Part shown: piece by piece, positions 20,963 to 29,685 of the stretch
Numbering within the stretch: position 1 is the first letter of the stretch
Layout: every line of letters begins with the position of its first letter
Source of the DNA: Nitrospirota bacterium
GTDB taxonomy: Bacteria > Nitrospirota > Nitrospiria > SBBL01 > JAADHI01
Direction of reading: 5' to 3'
DNA length: 64,000 nt
Assembly (NCBI GenBank): GCA_029261155.1
Contig: JAJDBW010000013.1
Coordinates: forward strand, 1 to 64,000
Notes under the pieces: model-generated
Database searches by the model: none
The model's input: only the letters and a program-made list of their open reading frames with translations
Told to the model about the DNA's origin: nothing
Position numbers and translations under genes: made by a program

Positions 20963-21098
20963 GCAAATCTATCGGAGACTCGCGACAGGAGCCGGGATTC
21001 CCGCCAAAGAACAGGGCAGGCCGCCCGAACGCGAAGGACGCAGGGACGCCGTGAAGATCGCTAAGCTGTATCCGCGCCAATGGCTTTCTGGGATTCGC

Positions 21099-21482
21099 CT
21101 AAAAATTGGGCCGCACCATGACCGCTTTTTTTACCGCCGCGAGCAAGGTCTCCTTTTTCACCGGTTTCACGAGGTAGTCTTTAATCCCTTGTTTCATGAG
21201 GTCCACGGCCAGTTCGGTCTGCGGATAGCCCGTCATGACAATAAGCGGAAGCGTCGGACAGGTCTTTAGGAAATAGCTGATGGCCTCCATGCCATCCATC
21301 TTGGGCATGCGAATATCGCAGATGACCGCATCGACTTCCAAGGGGTTATCGCCCTCGTTGATCTTCCGCATCGCCTCTTCGCCATCCGCGGCCTCGATCA
21401 CCTCGCAGTCCGCGTTGACCAGGTGGTGTTTCACAGTGGCTCTAATTTCTTGTTCATCGTCGATCACTAAAATTCTGTGCAT
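21099..21482 (-). CDS. Stand-alone response regulator receiver protein
   Basis: ILVIDDEQEIR, VICDIRMPKMDGMEAI, VMTGY, YLVKPVKKETL. Confidence 0.95.
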   Translation of the reverse strand: MHRILVIDDEQEIRATVKHHLVNADCEVIEAADGEEAMRKINEGDNPLEVDAVICDIRMPKMDGMEAISYFLKTCPTLPLIVMTGYPQTELAVDLMKQGIKDYLVKPVKKETLLAAVKKAVMVRPNF

Positions 21483-21539
21483 GGTATTCCTCCTTCATGA
21501 TTAAAAGTGCATTCCTGTCTATACCTTGAGGTCGAACAT

Positions 21540-22922
21540 TCAGGGCATTTTTGTCGAGAGGGTCTGCTTAACCTCACTTTCTCCTCTCGCCTCCTCTGCT
21601 TGTAAGCGCTCCGGTACCGGGGGCAGACGAACAATAAAGGTGGCCCCCTGGCCCTCTTCGCTCTCCACGTTAATGCTGCCGCCGTGTCCGGTGATAATTT
21701 TGTGAACGATATTTAATCCGAGTCCCGTCCCTTTTCCAGGCTCTTTGGTCGTGAAAAACGGCGTGAACAGCTCTTTAAGATGTTCACCTTTGATCCCGGC
21801 GCCGGTGTCCCGGATGGAAACCGTCACCGCCCCCCCTTCAAATCCCGAGCGAATAAACAGGCGGCCCCTGCCACTCATGGATTGAACAGCGTTACAAATT
21901 AAGTTCACGAAGACCTGTTGTATTTCTCCAGCATTGCCGCAGACCGGAGGCAGGTCATGGTAGTCGGTGATCAACTCGACGTGATCGAAGGGTGTGGAGT
22001 ATTTGGAAAGTTTGATCGCCTTATCGAGTTGGTCGTTCAAAAAAATCCGTATCTCGCTTCCAGGCCTGGAGGGGGCCCGCGAGTAATATGTGATGCCCTT
22101 CACCACCCCGGAGGCCTTTTCCGCATAGTCGATAATTTCCTGTGCATATATGTTGATCGACGCCCGGTCTTCTTCTTCGAGGATCATCTCCGCCTTGCCG
22201 AGTATGACAGCAAGGGGATTGATGACTTCATGGGCCATGCCGGCCGCCATCACCCCCACATGGGCCAACTTCTCGCTTTGGATCAATTGCTGCTGAAGGT
22301 GGTTTGCGGCAAAAACCCATTCATCGGGTTTCACCATGTGCATCAGGTCTTCGACGATCTTTTCCGCAAGGCCGATTTCTTCAGTGATGATATTCAAGTA
22401 TTTTTCTGATTTTTCATCGGATTTTAAATTGCGCGAAAGACAAGCGACCGAATTCTTTATGGCCTCCAACGGACCCCGGAGTTCATAGGAGATGCCGGAC
22501 GAGATCTGCTGCATGATAAACAGCTTGTTTCTAAACAAGTCTCCTTGAACTTCCTTGAGTTCATGCGCCCGCTCTTTTATTTTCTCTTCCAAAACCTCGA
22601 TAAACTTCCACATGAGTTTCGCGCTGATTCCGCCCAAGACCTCCACCTGGGGATCTTTTTCCGCCAGAATCTGCAAGTGGATCTCGGGCCGCCCCGTGAC
22701 GTCCGCGATTAAATCGAGGCCGTCTTGTTTGAGCAGCTGGCTTAAATCGGTGGTAGTGAAAATATTCTCCGCCTGAGCATAAAGAATGGCCGGGGCGTGT
22801 GGTCTTATGTCGGCGACGCCGAGCATCTCGATGCCTTTTTCTTTGTAAAAAAGCCGAAGCAATTCCAGTCCCCCCCGGCCGCCGCCGATAATCGCCAGTC
22901 CTAATTTTTTTTGTTGATCCAT
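21540..22922 (-). CDS. Sensor histidine kinase with N-terminal Rossmann-like domain
   Basis: AIIGGGRGGLELLRLF...ADIRPHAPAIL; HisKA AAGMAHEVINPLAVILGKAEMIL; NLICNAVQSM, DTGAGI, GTGLGLNIVHKI. Confidence 0.92.
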   Translation of the reverse strand: MDQQKKLGLAIIGGGRGGLELLRLFYKEKGIEMLGVADIRPHAPAILYAQAENIFTTTDLSQLLKQDGLDLIADVTGRPEIHLQILAEKDPQVEVLGGISAKLMWKFIEVLEEKIKERAHELKEVQGDLFRNKLFIMQQISSGISYELRGPLEAIKNSVACLSRNLKSDEKSEKYLNIITEEIGLAEKIVEDLMHMVKPDEWVFAANHLQQQLIQSEKLAHVGVMAAGMAHEVINPLAVILGKAEMILEEEDRASINIYAQEIIDYAEKASGVVKGITYYSRAPSRPGSEIRIFLNDQLDKAIKLSKYSTPFDHVELITDYHDLPPVCGNAGEIQQVFVNLICNAVQSMSGRGRLFIRSGFEGGAVTVSIRDTGAGIKGEHLKELFTPFFTTKEPGKGTGLGLNIVHKIITGHGGSINVESEEGQGATFIVRLPPVPERLQAEEARGESEVKQTLSTKMP

Positions 22923-22962
22923 GGATCTTCCTCAAGCGCTTGATGTCTAGGGTCTCGATCCG

Positions 22963-23937
22963 CTATGCGCTATCTCCGTTGTGCGATTTTCCGGTGAGCC
23001 TCAATTGGCGGATCGACTTGCGATCGTAGCTAGGCTTATAGACTTTGCAGCCGCCGCCTGCCTGTTTGGCCGCGTACATGGCATGGTCTGCCTGCTGGAA
23101 AAGGGTTTCCGCATCGCTGCCATGATCGGGATACATCGCGATGCCGATACTCGCATCGATTTCGATGATCGTGTCCTTGATTTCGAATGTGGGGGCGAGA
23201 CTTTTCAGAATTTTGCGCGCCGCGCGCCGCGCGCCATTAATACTGGTATTCGGCAGCAGCATCGCGAATTCATCCCCGCCGATTCGGGCGAGGGTGTCCG
23301 ATTCTCGCAGGCAGGGCCGCACCCGCGGGCCGATCTCCCGCAGCAACAGGTCGCCCCAGGGGTGGCCGAAGGTATCGTTAACGGCCTTGAATCGATTCAG
23401 GTCCATCAGCAGCAGGGCCAGGACCTTGTGTTCACGGTGACCGCTTAGGATGCCCTGTTGGAGCCGGTCGTGGAAAACGGTCCGATTGGGAAGATCGGTG
23501 AGGGCATCATGATAGGCAAGGTAATAGAGGGTCCCTTCATTCCTTTTTTTTAGACGCCGAACTGACCATTCCTGGAGGTGCTGTTCCACAATCGAATGAA
23601 GGCGCTTCAGCTTATTATTCAGGACGTAATCTTGTGCGCCGGCTTTTATCGCCTCTACGGCGGTCTCGATTTCGACCTTCTCCGCGACGAAGATAAACGG
23701 GGTGTCTTCTTCCTTTTTTTTCACCAGGGCCAGCGCATCCATTCCGCTGAAGCGGCGCATCGTGAAACCGGAGAAAACAATAGTCCAATGTTGCCGCTCG
23801 AGCGCTGCGCTGAGCGCAGCAGCGGTATTCACCCGCTCGAAGGTTAAATTGGCGCCGCCGCTTCGCAGCGCGTCCACGATCGACTCGGCGGCGGATTGTG
23901 AATCTTCAACAATCAAAACATGAAGTGGATTTTCCAT
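22963..23937 (-). CDS. Diguanylate cyclase with N-terminal receiver domain
   Basis: VLIVEDSQSAAESIV; YHDALTDLPNRTVFHDRL; RESDTLARIGGDEFAML (GGDEF with RxxD I-site). Confidence 0.95.
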   Translation of the reverse strand: MENPLHVLIVEDSQSAAESIVDALRSGGANLTFERVNTAAALSAALERQHWTIVFSGFTMRRFSGMDALALVKKKEEDTPFIFVAEKVEIETAVEAIKAGAQDYVLNNKLKRLHSIVEQHLQEWSVRRLKKRNEGTLYYLAYHDALTDLPNRTVFHDRLQQGILSGHREHKVLALLLMDLNRFKAVNDTFGHPWGDLLLREIGPRVRPCLRESDTLARIGGDEFAMLLPNTSINGARRAARKILKSLAPTFEIKDTIIEIDASIGIAMYPDHGSDAETLFQQADHAMYAAKQAGGGCKVYKPSYDRKSIRQLRLTGKSHNGDSA

Positions 23938-23982
23938 AGATCGATCCCTCCTCGTAGGCATTGTCCCAGCCGTGCCGAGTAA

Positions 23983-24005
23983 AGTCTGGTCAAAATTGCT
24001 CAGTT
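23983..24005 (-). promoter_or_regulatory. Candidate operator, copy 1 (AACTGAGCAATTTTGACCAGACT on the minus strand)
   Basis: 23-nt perfect match to 32081..32103; lies 46-68 nt upstream of the diguanylate cyclase start. Confidence 0.5.
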
Positions 24006-24212
24006 ATTGGGAATGCGTTCTAGGAGGGGTGGAGAAAAAAACGGATCGCACAATCGGGCGGGGTTCTTTCTTCCTTTCCTTTATTCTTCCTTTCTTTCTT
24101 CTTTCATTTTTTTTCTGCTTTGCTTACTTCTGTCCTTACTTCTTTGCTTCATTTTCTGCTTCTTTTTTCTCATTGAAGCGCGGTCGCACAGCTTTTGATC
24201 GCCAAAAAAATC

Positions 24213-24241
24213 TTGACAAGGCTGGGCGAGATTTTTTAAAT
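24213..24241 (+). promoter_or_regulatory. Candidate sigma70-type promoter for the first Crp/Fnr gene
   Basis: TTGACA - 17 nt - TTAAAT. Confidence 0.4.
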
Positions 24242-24304
24242 TGTACGTATTATTCATCTTTTTGCACCGGATACAAACTGGAGCGAAATTTCCCAGATAT
24301 CCTT

Positions 24305-24958
24305 ATGACATCTAAACCCAATCCGTCTTTTAATCCAAAAGCGCTTCTCACGAAAATCAACGGCGGTAAAACGCTTCTGAGCGTGGACAAAAAACATACC
24401 TTCTTTTCCCAGGGGGATGCGGCGGATGCCGTATTCTATCTCGAGGCGGGCAGGGTCCAGCTGAGCGTCCTCTCCAAAGGCGGAAAGGAAGGCGTGATTG
24501 CCGTTCTGGAGCCCGATGCATTTTTTTGCGAAGGCTGTCTCACCACGCAGACGGTCCGCATGTCGACCGCAACCGCCATCGAAAATGCCACGATCGTCCG
24601 CATCGAAAAACAAGAAATGATTCGCGTGCTTCACGAAGATCCTGAAGTCTCCACGCACTTCATGTCCTATCTTCTTTCACGTAACATCCGGATTGAAGCG
24701 GATCTGGTGGATCAGCTCTTCAATTCCAGTGAAAAGCGGCTGGCGCGCGTGCTGCTTCTGCTGGCGCACTTCGGTAAAGAAGGCAAGGAAGAGCCTATCC
24801 TTCCAAAAATTAGCCAGGAAACGCTGGCCGACATGATTGGCACCACCCGCTCCCGCGTCAGCTTTTTTTTGAACAAGTTCCGGAAAATGGGCTTCATCGA
24901 GTACAATGGCGATTTTAAAATCCACAGCTCCCTCTTAAATATCGTCCTCCACGATTAG
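24305..24958 (+). CDS. Crp/Fnr family transcriptional regulator (paralogue 1)
   Basis: cNMP-binding-like fold FSQGDAADAVFYLEAGRVQLSV; HTH ISQETLADMIGTTRSRVSFFLNKFRKMGFIEY; start at inner ATG. Confidence 0.93.
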   Translation: MTSKPNPSFNPKALLTKINGGKTLLSVDKKHTFFSQGDAADAVFYLEAGRVQLSVLSKGGKEGVIAVLEPDAFFCEGCLTTQTVRMSTATAIENATIVRIEKQEMIRVLHEDPEVSTHFMSYLLSRNIRIEADLVDQLFNSSEKRLARVLLLLAHFGKEGKEEPILPKISQETLADMIGTTRSRVSFFLNKFRKMGFIEYNGDFKIHSSLLNIVLHD

Positions 24959-25032
24959 TTTTCCCCGTAATCGAGATCGTCATCCTAAAAAACCGAACAG
25001 GGCGGATCTGCCCCATGCCCGCTTTTTTTCGG

Positions 25033-25055
25033 AAGTGATCAATTTTGACCAGACA
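25033..25055 (+). promoter_or_regulatory. Candidate operator, copy 2 (AAGTGATCAATTTTGACCAGACA)
   Basis: 20/23 identity to copies 1 and 3; 60-82 nt upstream of the second Crp/Fnr start. Confidence 0.5.
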
Positions 25056-25114
25056 GGACCTTGTGCTGACCGCCATACTGTGCCTCCTAAAGACGCGCCA
25101 CGGAGGAAACAGCC

Positions 25115-25783
25115 TTGCCTTCAAACAAAATAACGAAAAAACGCAAAACGCCTTTCGATGCGGAGGCCTTTTTGAGTCTTATCAACGGCGGGAAAACGGT
25201 TCTAAAGAAGGAAAACGATCAAACCCTCTTTTCACAGGGGGACGACTCCGACGCCGTCTTCTACATTCTAGAAGGAAAGGTCAAGCTGGTCGTGGTGTCC
25301 CCCCAAGGAAAAGAAGCCGTGATCGCGGTGCTGGAGACGGGCGCGTTTTTTGGCGAAGCCTGTCTGACGACCCAGGCGATCCGGATCGCGACTGCGGTCT
25401 CTATGGGAGAAACAGAGGTCATCCGAATCCATAAGGCGGCCATGCTCCGCGTGCTTCATGACGAACCGGCATTCTCGGAACTCTTTCTTTCGTATTTGCT
25501 CACGCGCAATATCCGGATTGAAGCCGACCTGGTGGACCAATTGTTTAATTCGAGCGAAAAACGTCTCGCCCGCGTACTGCTCTTGCTGGCGCATTTTGGA
25601 AAAGAGAGCAAGACGGAGCGCATCCTTCCAAAAATCAGCCAGGAGACCTTGTCCGAGATGATCGGTACGACCCGCTCCAGGGTCAGTTTCTTCATGAATA
25701 AGTTCGAAAAGCTCGGCTTCATCGACACCAACGATGGCTTGCACATTCACAGCTCTCTCCTGAATATCGTTCTCCACGATTAA
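25115..25783 (+). CDS. Crp/Fnr family transcriptional regulator (paralogue 2), TTG start
   Basis: GGAGGAAACAGCC-TTG; shares IRIEADLVDQLFNSSEKRLARVLLLLAHFGKE and HTH with paralogue 1. Confidence 0.93.
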   Translation: MPSNKITKKRKTPFDAEAFLSLINGGKTVLKKENDQTLFSQGDDSDAVFYILEGKVKLVVVSPQGKEAVIAVLETGAFFGEACLTTQAIRIATAVSMGETEVIRIHKAAMLRVLHDEPAFSELFLSYLLTRNIRIEADLVDQLFNSSEKRLARVLLLLAHFGKESKTERILPKISQETLSEMIGTTRSRVSFFMNKFEKLGFIDTNDGLHIHSSLLNIVLHD

Positions 25784-25943
25784 TTTTTCCTGAATTCAGA
25801 TTTTCATATCGTCCTTCTCCAGTCTTACTCTTCGCCGCGTCGATTATTATACCGATATGAGCAATATTGAGCAGACGGTGATCGATCTTAGCCCTATGAT
25901 ACCGTTCATACGGATGAATTCCGATGACATAAAGGAGAACAAA

Positions 25944-26426
25944 ATGCGGACATTTAACATAAACAAGATGAACGATTTTAAGATAGTGTGGCTGGTCTTG
26001 CTGATCGTCCTTTTTGTTCCTGGATGCACGAACAGTAAGAACGATAGCGCTGGAAGCGCCGCAGACGGGACCCTCCCAAGCGTGAGCGCCACAACGCCCG
26101 AGGACGCCGCCACCAAGGTTGCGATGAATCGGACAATCACAGCGACCTTCAGTAAAGGGATGAATGCGGCGACCATTACGCCTGCGACCTTCACCTTATT
26201 ACAAGGGACAACACCCGTCTCTGGCACCGTGACTTACGAAGGCACCACCGCCGTTTTTAGTCCCTCAAAGAATCTGGATCCGAATACCTCCTTTACCGCC
26301 ACCCTGAGCGAAGGGGTTAAAGATCTAGGAGGCAAGGCACTCGCGACAAATAAAACTTGGAGCTTTATGACCGACGAAACGTCTGGGTCTGAACCCGATC
26401 CCGATATGAAGCCCACAATGGAATAG
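25944..26426 (+). CDS. Lipoprotein with Big_5-type Ig-like domain
   Basis: Signal peptide with lipobox VPGC; SVSATTPEDAATKVAMNRTITATFSKGMNAATITPATFTL; AAAGGAGAACAAAATG. Confidence 0.85.
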   Translation: MRTFNINKMNDFKIVWLVLLIVLFVPGCTNSKNDSAGSAADGTLPSVSATTPEDAATKVAMNRTITATFSKGMNAATITPATFTLLQGTTPVSGTVTYEGTTAVFSPSKNLDPNTSFTATLSEGVKDLGGKALATNKTWSFMTDETSGSEPDPDMKPTME

Positions 26427-26593
26427 ATGAAGCAAATTCCATATCAGCACCAGATCCGATAAGAACCTGAACAAACGCGCTTGGGAAAAGCGTCATTTAG
26501 AAATAGGCGTGGCCCCTTTCGATAGATCGAAAGGCCGAATTAAGATCGTGTGCATTTCGGTATTTAAGGGTTTCGTCAATGTGAATAGGAGAG

Positions 26594-26914
26594 ATGTCAA
26601 TGAAAACAAAAATCTTAGGATTCATCGCCGCGTTCTTAGTATTTACAGGAAGCGCTATTGCAGGCATACCGGGCAGCATCTCGGGGGAAGTCACCCACAT
26701 TAAAGGAGAAATGGTGACAATTAAAATAAGCGCAGACAAGACGGAAAAATTTCATGTTGACCCAAAAAGCACTAAAAAAATAGGAAATATCGAAATTGGT
26801 GCTCAGGTCACAGCCGACGTAGATAAAGAAGGCCATGCCAAGTCAGTCACCGTAGTCAGTAACAAGAAGATGAAGATGAACAAAAATATGGACATGGACA
26901 TGGACAAGAAATAG
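26594..26914 (+). CDS. Small exported protein with Met/Lys-rich tail
   Basis: Signal peptide, AGGAGAG SD, C-terminus KKMKMNKNMDMDMDKK. Confidence 0.75.
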   Translation: MSMKTKILGFIAAFLVFTGSAIAGIPGSISGEVTHIKGEMVTIKISADKTEKFHVDPKSTKKIGNIEIGAQVTADVDKEGHAKSVTVVSNKKMKMNKNMDMDMDKK

Positions 26915-26932
26915 AGCCAGATCGGCATGCGG

Positions 26933-26974
26933 CGGAACGGCGCTCAGAGATTCCAGCGCCGTTCCGTTTTTTTT
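26933..26974 (+). terminator. Rho-independent terminator
   Basis: CGGAACGGCGCT-N10-AGCGCCGTTCCG followed by 8 T. Confidence 0.93.
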
Positions 26975-27138
26975 CTCTAAAAATGCTTAGCATTTTGAGT
27001 CAAATACCTTGGAAACGACTTCCGATATTAAAGGAACCCTCTTCTGGCGATATGAGCAATAGTGAGCAGAAGACAATTGGTCTTACCCGTATGATACCGG
27101 TTCTGCGGATGAATTCCGATTACATTAAGGAGAGCAAA

Positions 27139-28248
27139 ATGTGGATATTTAACATAAAGAAGAACACTTTAAAGATGGGGTGGCTGGTCTTGCTGTCGGT
27201 CATTTTTATTTCAGGATGCGGTAGTGACAATAATAGCGCGGGAAGCGCCGCGGACGGGATCCTTCCAAGTGTGAGCGCCACAAACCCCGATGACGGAGCC
27301 ACTGGCGTTGCGATTAACCGGAAAATCAGGGCGACCTTCACGAAAGCAATGGATGCGGCCACAGTTACTTCTGCAACCTTCACTTTGGTGCAAGGCGCGA
27401 CACCGGTTTCTGGCACTGTAAGCTACGAAGGCACCACCGCGGTCTTTAGCCCCGCAAGTCCTCTGGTTTCCAATGCCGCTTTTACCGCAACCCTGAGCAC
27501 CGGGATTAAAGATACATCAGGTAATACGTTGGCAGCGAACAAATCCTGGAATTTTACGACCGGCGCCACGGCCGCCTCGGGACCCGAACCGCTTAACCTG
27601 GGGACGGCGGGTAATTATGTCATTCTTGCGAAAGCAGGGGTTTCCACCACGGGAACGACCGCAGTCGTGGGAGATATTGGCCTTAGCCCAGCGGCCGCGA
27701 GTTCCTTGACCGGTTTTTCGGAAACCCTCGACGCCACCGGCACCTTTTCAACCGCAGCGCAAGTGACCGGAAAATTATTCGCCGCCGACTACAGCCCTCC
27801 AAGCCCGACGCAACTGACCACAGCCGTCCTCGACATGCAAACCGCTTACACCGACGCCGCCGGACGGTCCTTACCCGACTTCACCGAACTGGGCGCAGGA
27901 AATATCGATGGCTTGACGCTTGTTCCGGGCCTCTACAAGTGGGGCACCGGTGTGACTGTTCCCATCGGGGTGACACTTTCGGGGGAGGCGAACGATGTCT
28001 GGATTTTTCAGATCGCGCAAGGTCTCGATCTTGGCAACGGCGCGATTGTCACCTTAAGCGGAGGCGCACAAGCCAAGAACGTCTTCTGGCAGGTCGCGGG
28101 TCAGGCGACTCTGGGAACGACATCCGATTTCAAGGGTATCCTTTTGTCTCAAACCTTGATTGCGCTGAATACCGGCGCAACGATGACAGGCAGGGCCTTG
28201 GCACAGACTGCAGTGACATTAGACGCCGCAGCTGTGACAGCACCCTAA
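27139..28248 (+). CDS. Lipoprotein with Big_5 Ig-like domain fused to DUF3494 ice-binding-like domain
   Basis: Lipobox ISGC; Big_5 repeat; LGTAGNYVILAKAGVSTTGTTAVVGDIGLSPAA ... VFWQVAGQATLGTTSDFKGILLSQTLIALNTGATMTGRALAQ. Confidence 0.9.
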   Translation: MWIFNIKKNTLKMGWLVLLSVIFISGCGSDNNSAGSAADGILPSVSATNPDDGATGVAINRKIRATFTKAMDAATVTSATFTLVQGATPVSGTVSYEGTTAVFSPASPLVSNAAFTATLSTGIKDTSGNTLAANKSWNFTTGATAASGPEPLNLGTAGNYVILAKAGVSTTGTTAVVGDIGLSPAAASSLTGFSETLDATGTFSTAAQVTGKLFAADYSPPSPTQLTTAVLDMQTAYTDAAGRSLPDFTELGAGNIDGLTLVPGLYKWGTGVTVPIGVTLSGEANDVWIFQIAQGLDLGNGAIVTLSGGAQAKNVFWQVAGQATLGTTSDFKGILLSQTLIALNTGATMTGRALAQTAVTLDAAAVTAP

Positions 28249-28265
28249 TCCGGCAGGAACCTAGG

Positions 28266-28321
28266 GGAGACCTCCTTGTGTTTATTTATATGCCGGGAGG
28301 TCTCCATTGTTTTTAATTTTT
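28266..28321 (+). terminator. Rho-independent terminator
   Basis: GGAGACCTCC ... GGAGGTCTCC followed by ATTGTTTTTAATTTTT. Confidence 0.85.
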
Positions 28322-28337
28322 AAAGGAGGGATATGAA

Positions 28338-29255
28338 TTGAGAAATTCAATAGCTCGACCGCTCATGCTCCCACGACTGGTCATCCAGCTTGTTGCCTTT
28401 GTTTCGTTCGCTGTGATTCTCTTCAAGCCTGGCCTAGGATTCGCTGTGCCCTTACTCGGTGTCGCGGAAAATTTCGCGGTTCTAGGCGGATCGGCAACAA
28501 CCAACACCGGCTCGACGACGCTTACCGGAGATTATGGCGTTTCACCAGGGACTTCGCTTGGCTTGGTGGGGGTTACCCTCACTGGCGCGTCCGCGGCCCA
28601 CCAGAATAATGCAGTTGCGGCCCAGGCACAGGCGGACTTGACCACAGCTTACACGGGTCTCCAAGGTCTGTTGCCCACGAGCGACTTGACGGGTCAGAAT
28701 CTCGGTGGAAGGACGCTCACCTCGGGTGTCTATTCTTTTGGGACCTCGGCTGACTTGACCGGAACACTCACCCTTGACGCCCAGAACCTCGCCAACGCCT
28801 TCTTCGTTTTTCAGATCGGGACGACGCTGACCACCGCAAGCGGCCCGGGCGGCGCGGTGGTTCAATTCCTCAATCCCGGTCTAAATAATGCCGTCTACTG
28901 GGCGGTGGGCAGCGCCGCGACCCTAGGAACAGGCACAGCCTTCCTTGGAAATATTCTCGCGCTCAACCAAATCGCCCTGCAAACCGGCGCCACGATTGGC
29001 TGCGGGAGGGCCTTAAACCAAACGCCGGGTCCGGTGACGATGGATACCAACACCATCTCCATCGGCTGCGAGGGCTTTACCGGCCAGGGGAGCAGCCAGG
29101 GCCTAAGCGGCGGCCTTGTGCTTGACAGTAGTGGCCGCATCGCGGATGTGACAGGCCGTCCCTTAGCCGCCGCCAGGATCCCCGAACCCAGCACATTCGT
29201 GTTACTGGGTATGGGGCTAGCCGGGATGATCGCTTGGAGAAAAAGGACAGCGTAA
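28338..29255 (+). CDS. DUF3494 ice-binding-like protein with PEP-CTERM sorting signal; TTG start
   Basis: AAAGGAGGG then TTG; DUF3494 repeats; C-terminus [26 protein letters not shown]. Confidence 0.92.
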   Translation: MRNSIARPLMLPRLVIQLVAFVSFAVILFKPGLGFAVPLLGVAENFAVLGGSATTNTGSTTLTGDYGVSPGTSLGLVGVTLTGASAAHQNNAVAAQAQADLTTAYTGLQGLLPTSDLTGQNLGGRTLTSGVYSFGTSADLTGTLTLDAQNLANAFFVFQIGTTLTTASGPGGAVVQFLNPGLNNAVYWAVGSAATLGTGTAFLGNILALNQIALQTGATIGCGRALNQTPGPVTMDTNTISIGCEGFTGQGSSQGLSGGLVLDSSGRIADVTGRPLAAARIPEPSTFVLLGMGLAGMIAWRKRTA

Positions 29256-29387
29256 AGAAGGGCACCGGATAAGAAAATGCGATGAATCTCTTGCCTGTTT
29301 CACCACGGGAACCGCGAGGATTGTCTCGCGGATCAACGATGTCTTTAGGCAGGAGACACTTTAAAATCAGGATATACGGAGGGTTGT

Positions 29388-29591
29388 ATGAACTGGGATC
29401 AAATCGAAGGCAATTGGAAGCAGTTTAAAGGTGAAGTGAAGGAGAAGTGGGGAAAACTTACGGATGATGATCTGGACCTCATCAGCGGAAAGAAAGATAA
29501 AATGATCGGCAAGCTTCAGGAAAAATATGGGATCGCCCAAAACGAGGCGGAAGCGCAGTTGAAAAAATTCCAGGAACAGAATCGAACATAG
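29388..29591 (+). CDS. CsbD family stress-response protein
   Basis: MNWDQIEGNWKQFKGEVKEKWGKLTDDDLDLISGKKDKMIGKLQEKYG. Confidence 0.95.
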   Translation: MNWDQIEGNWKQFKGEVKEKWGKLTDDDLDLISGKKDKMIGKLQEKYGIAQNEAEAQLKKFQEQNRT

Positions 29592-29685
29592 GCGAAACAC
29601 CATCTATTTACAGCATGGGTCTGGATGCGCCCCGATTGAGATCAAGAGTATTTTTAACAGACAAGCCCAAACAAGGAGAGTAAAA

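Noticed and set aside
23972-24304. N-terminal 111-aa extension of the Crp/Fnr ORF, apparently membrane-spanning
   Set aside because: Arises from the polypyrimidine tract; the homology to paralogue 2 begins after the inner ATG at 24305.
29291-29340. Possible hairpin CCGCGAG/CTCGCGG upstream of csbD
   Set aside because: Short stem without a T-tract; not enough evidence for a terminator or riboswitch.
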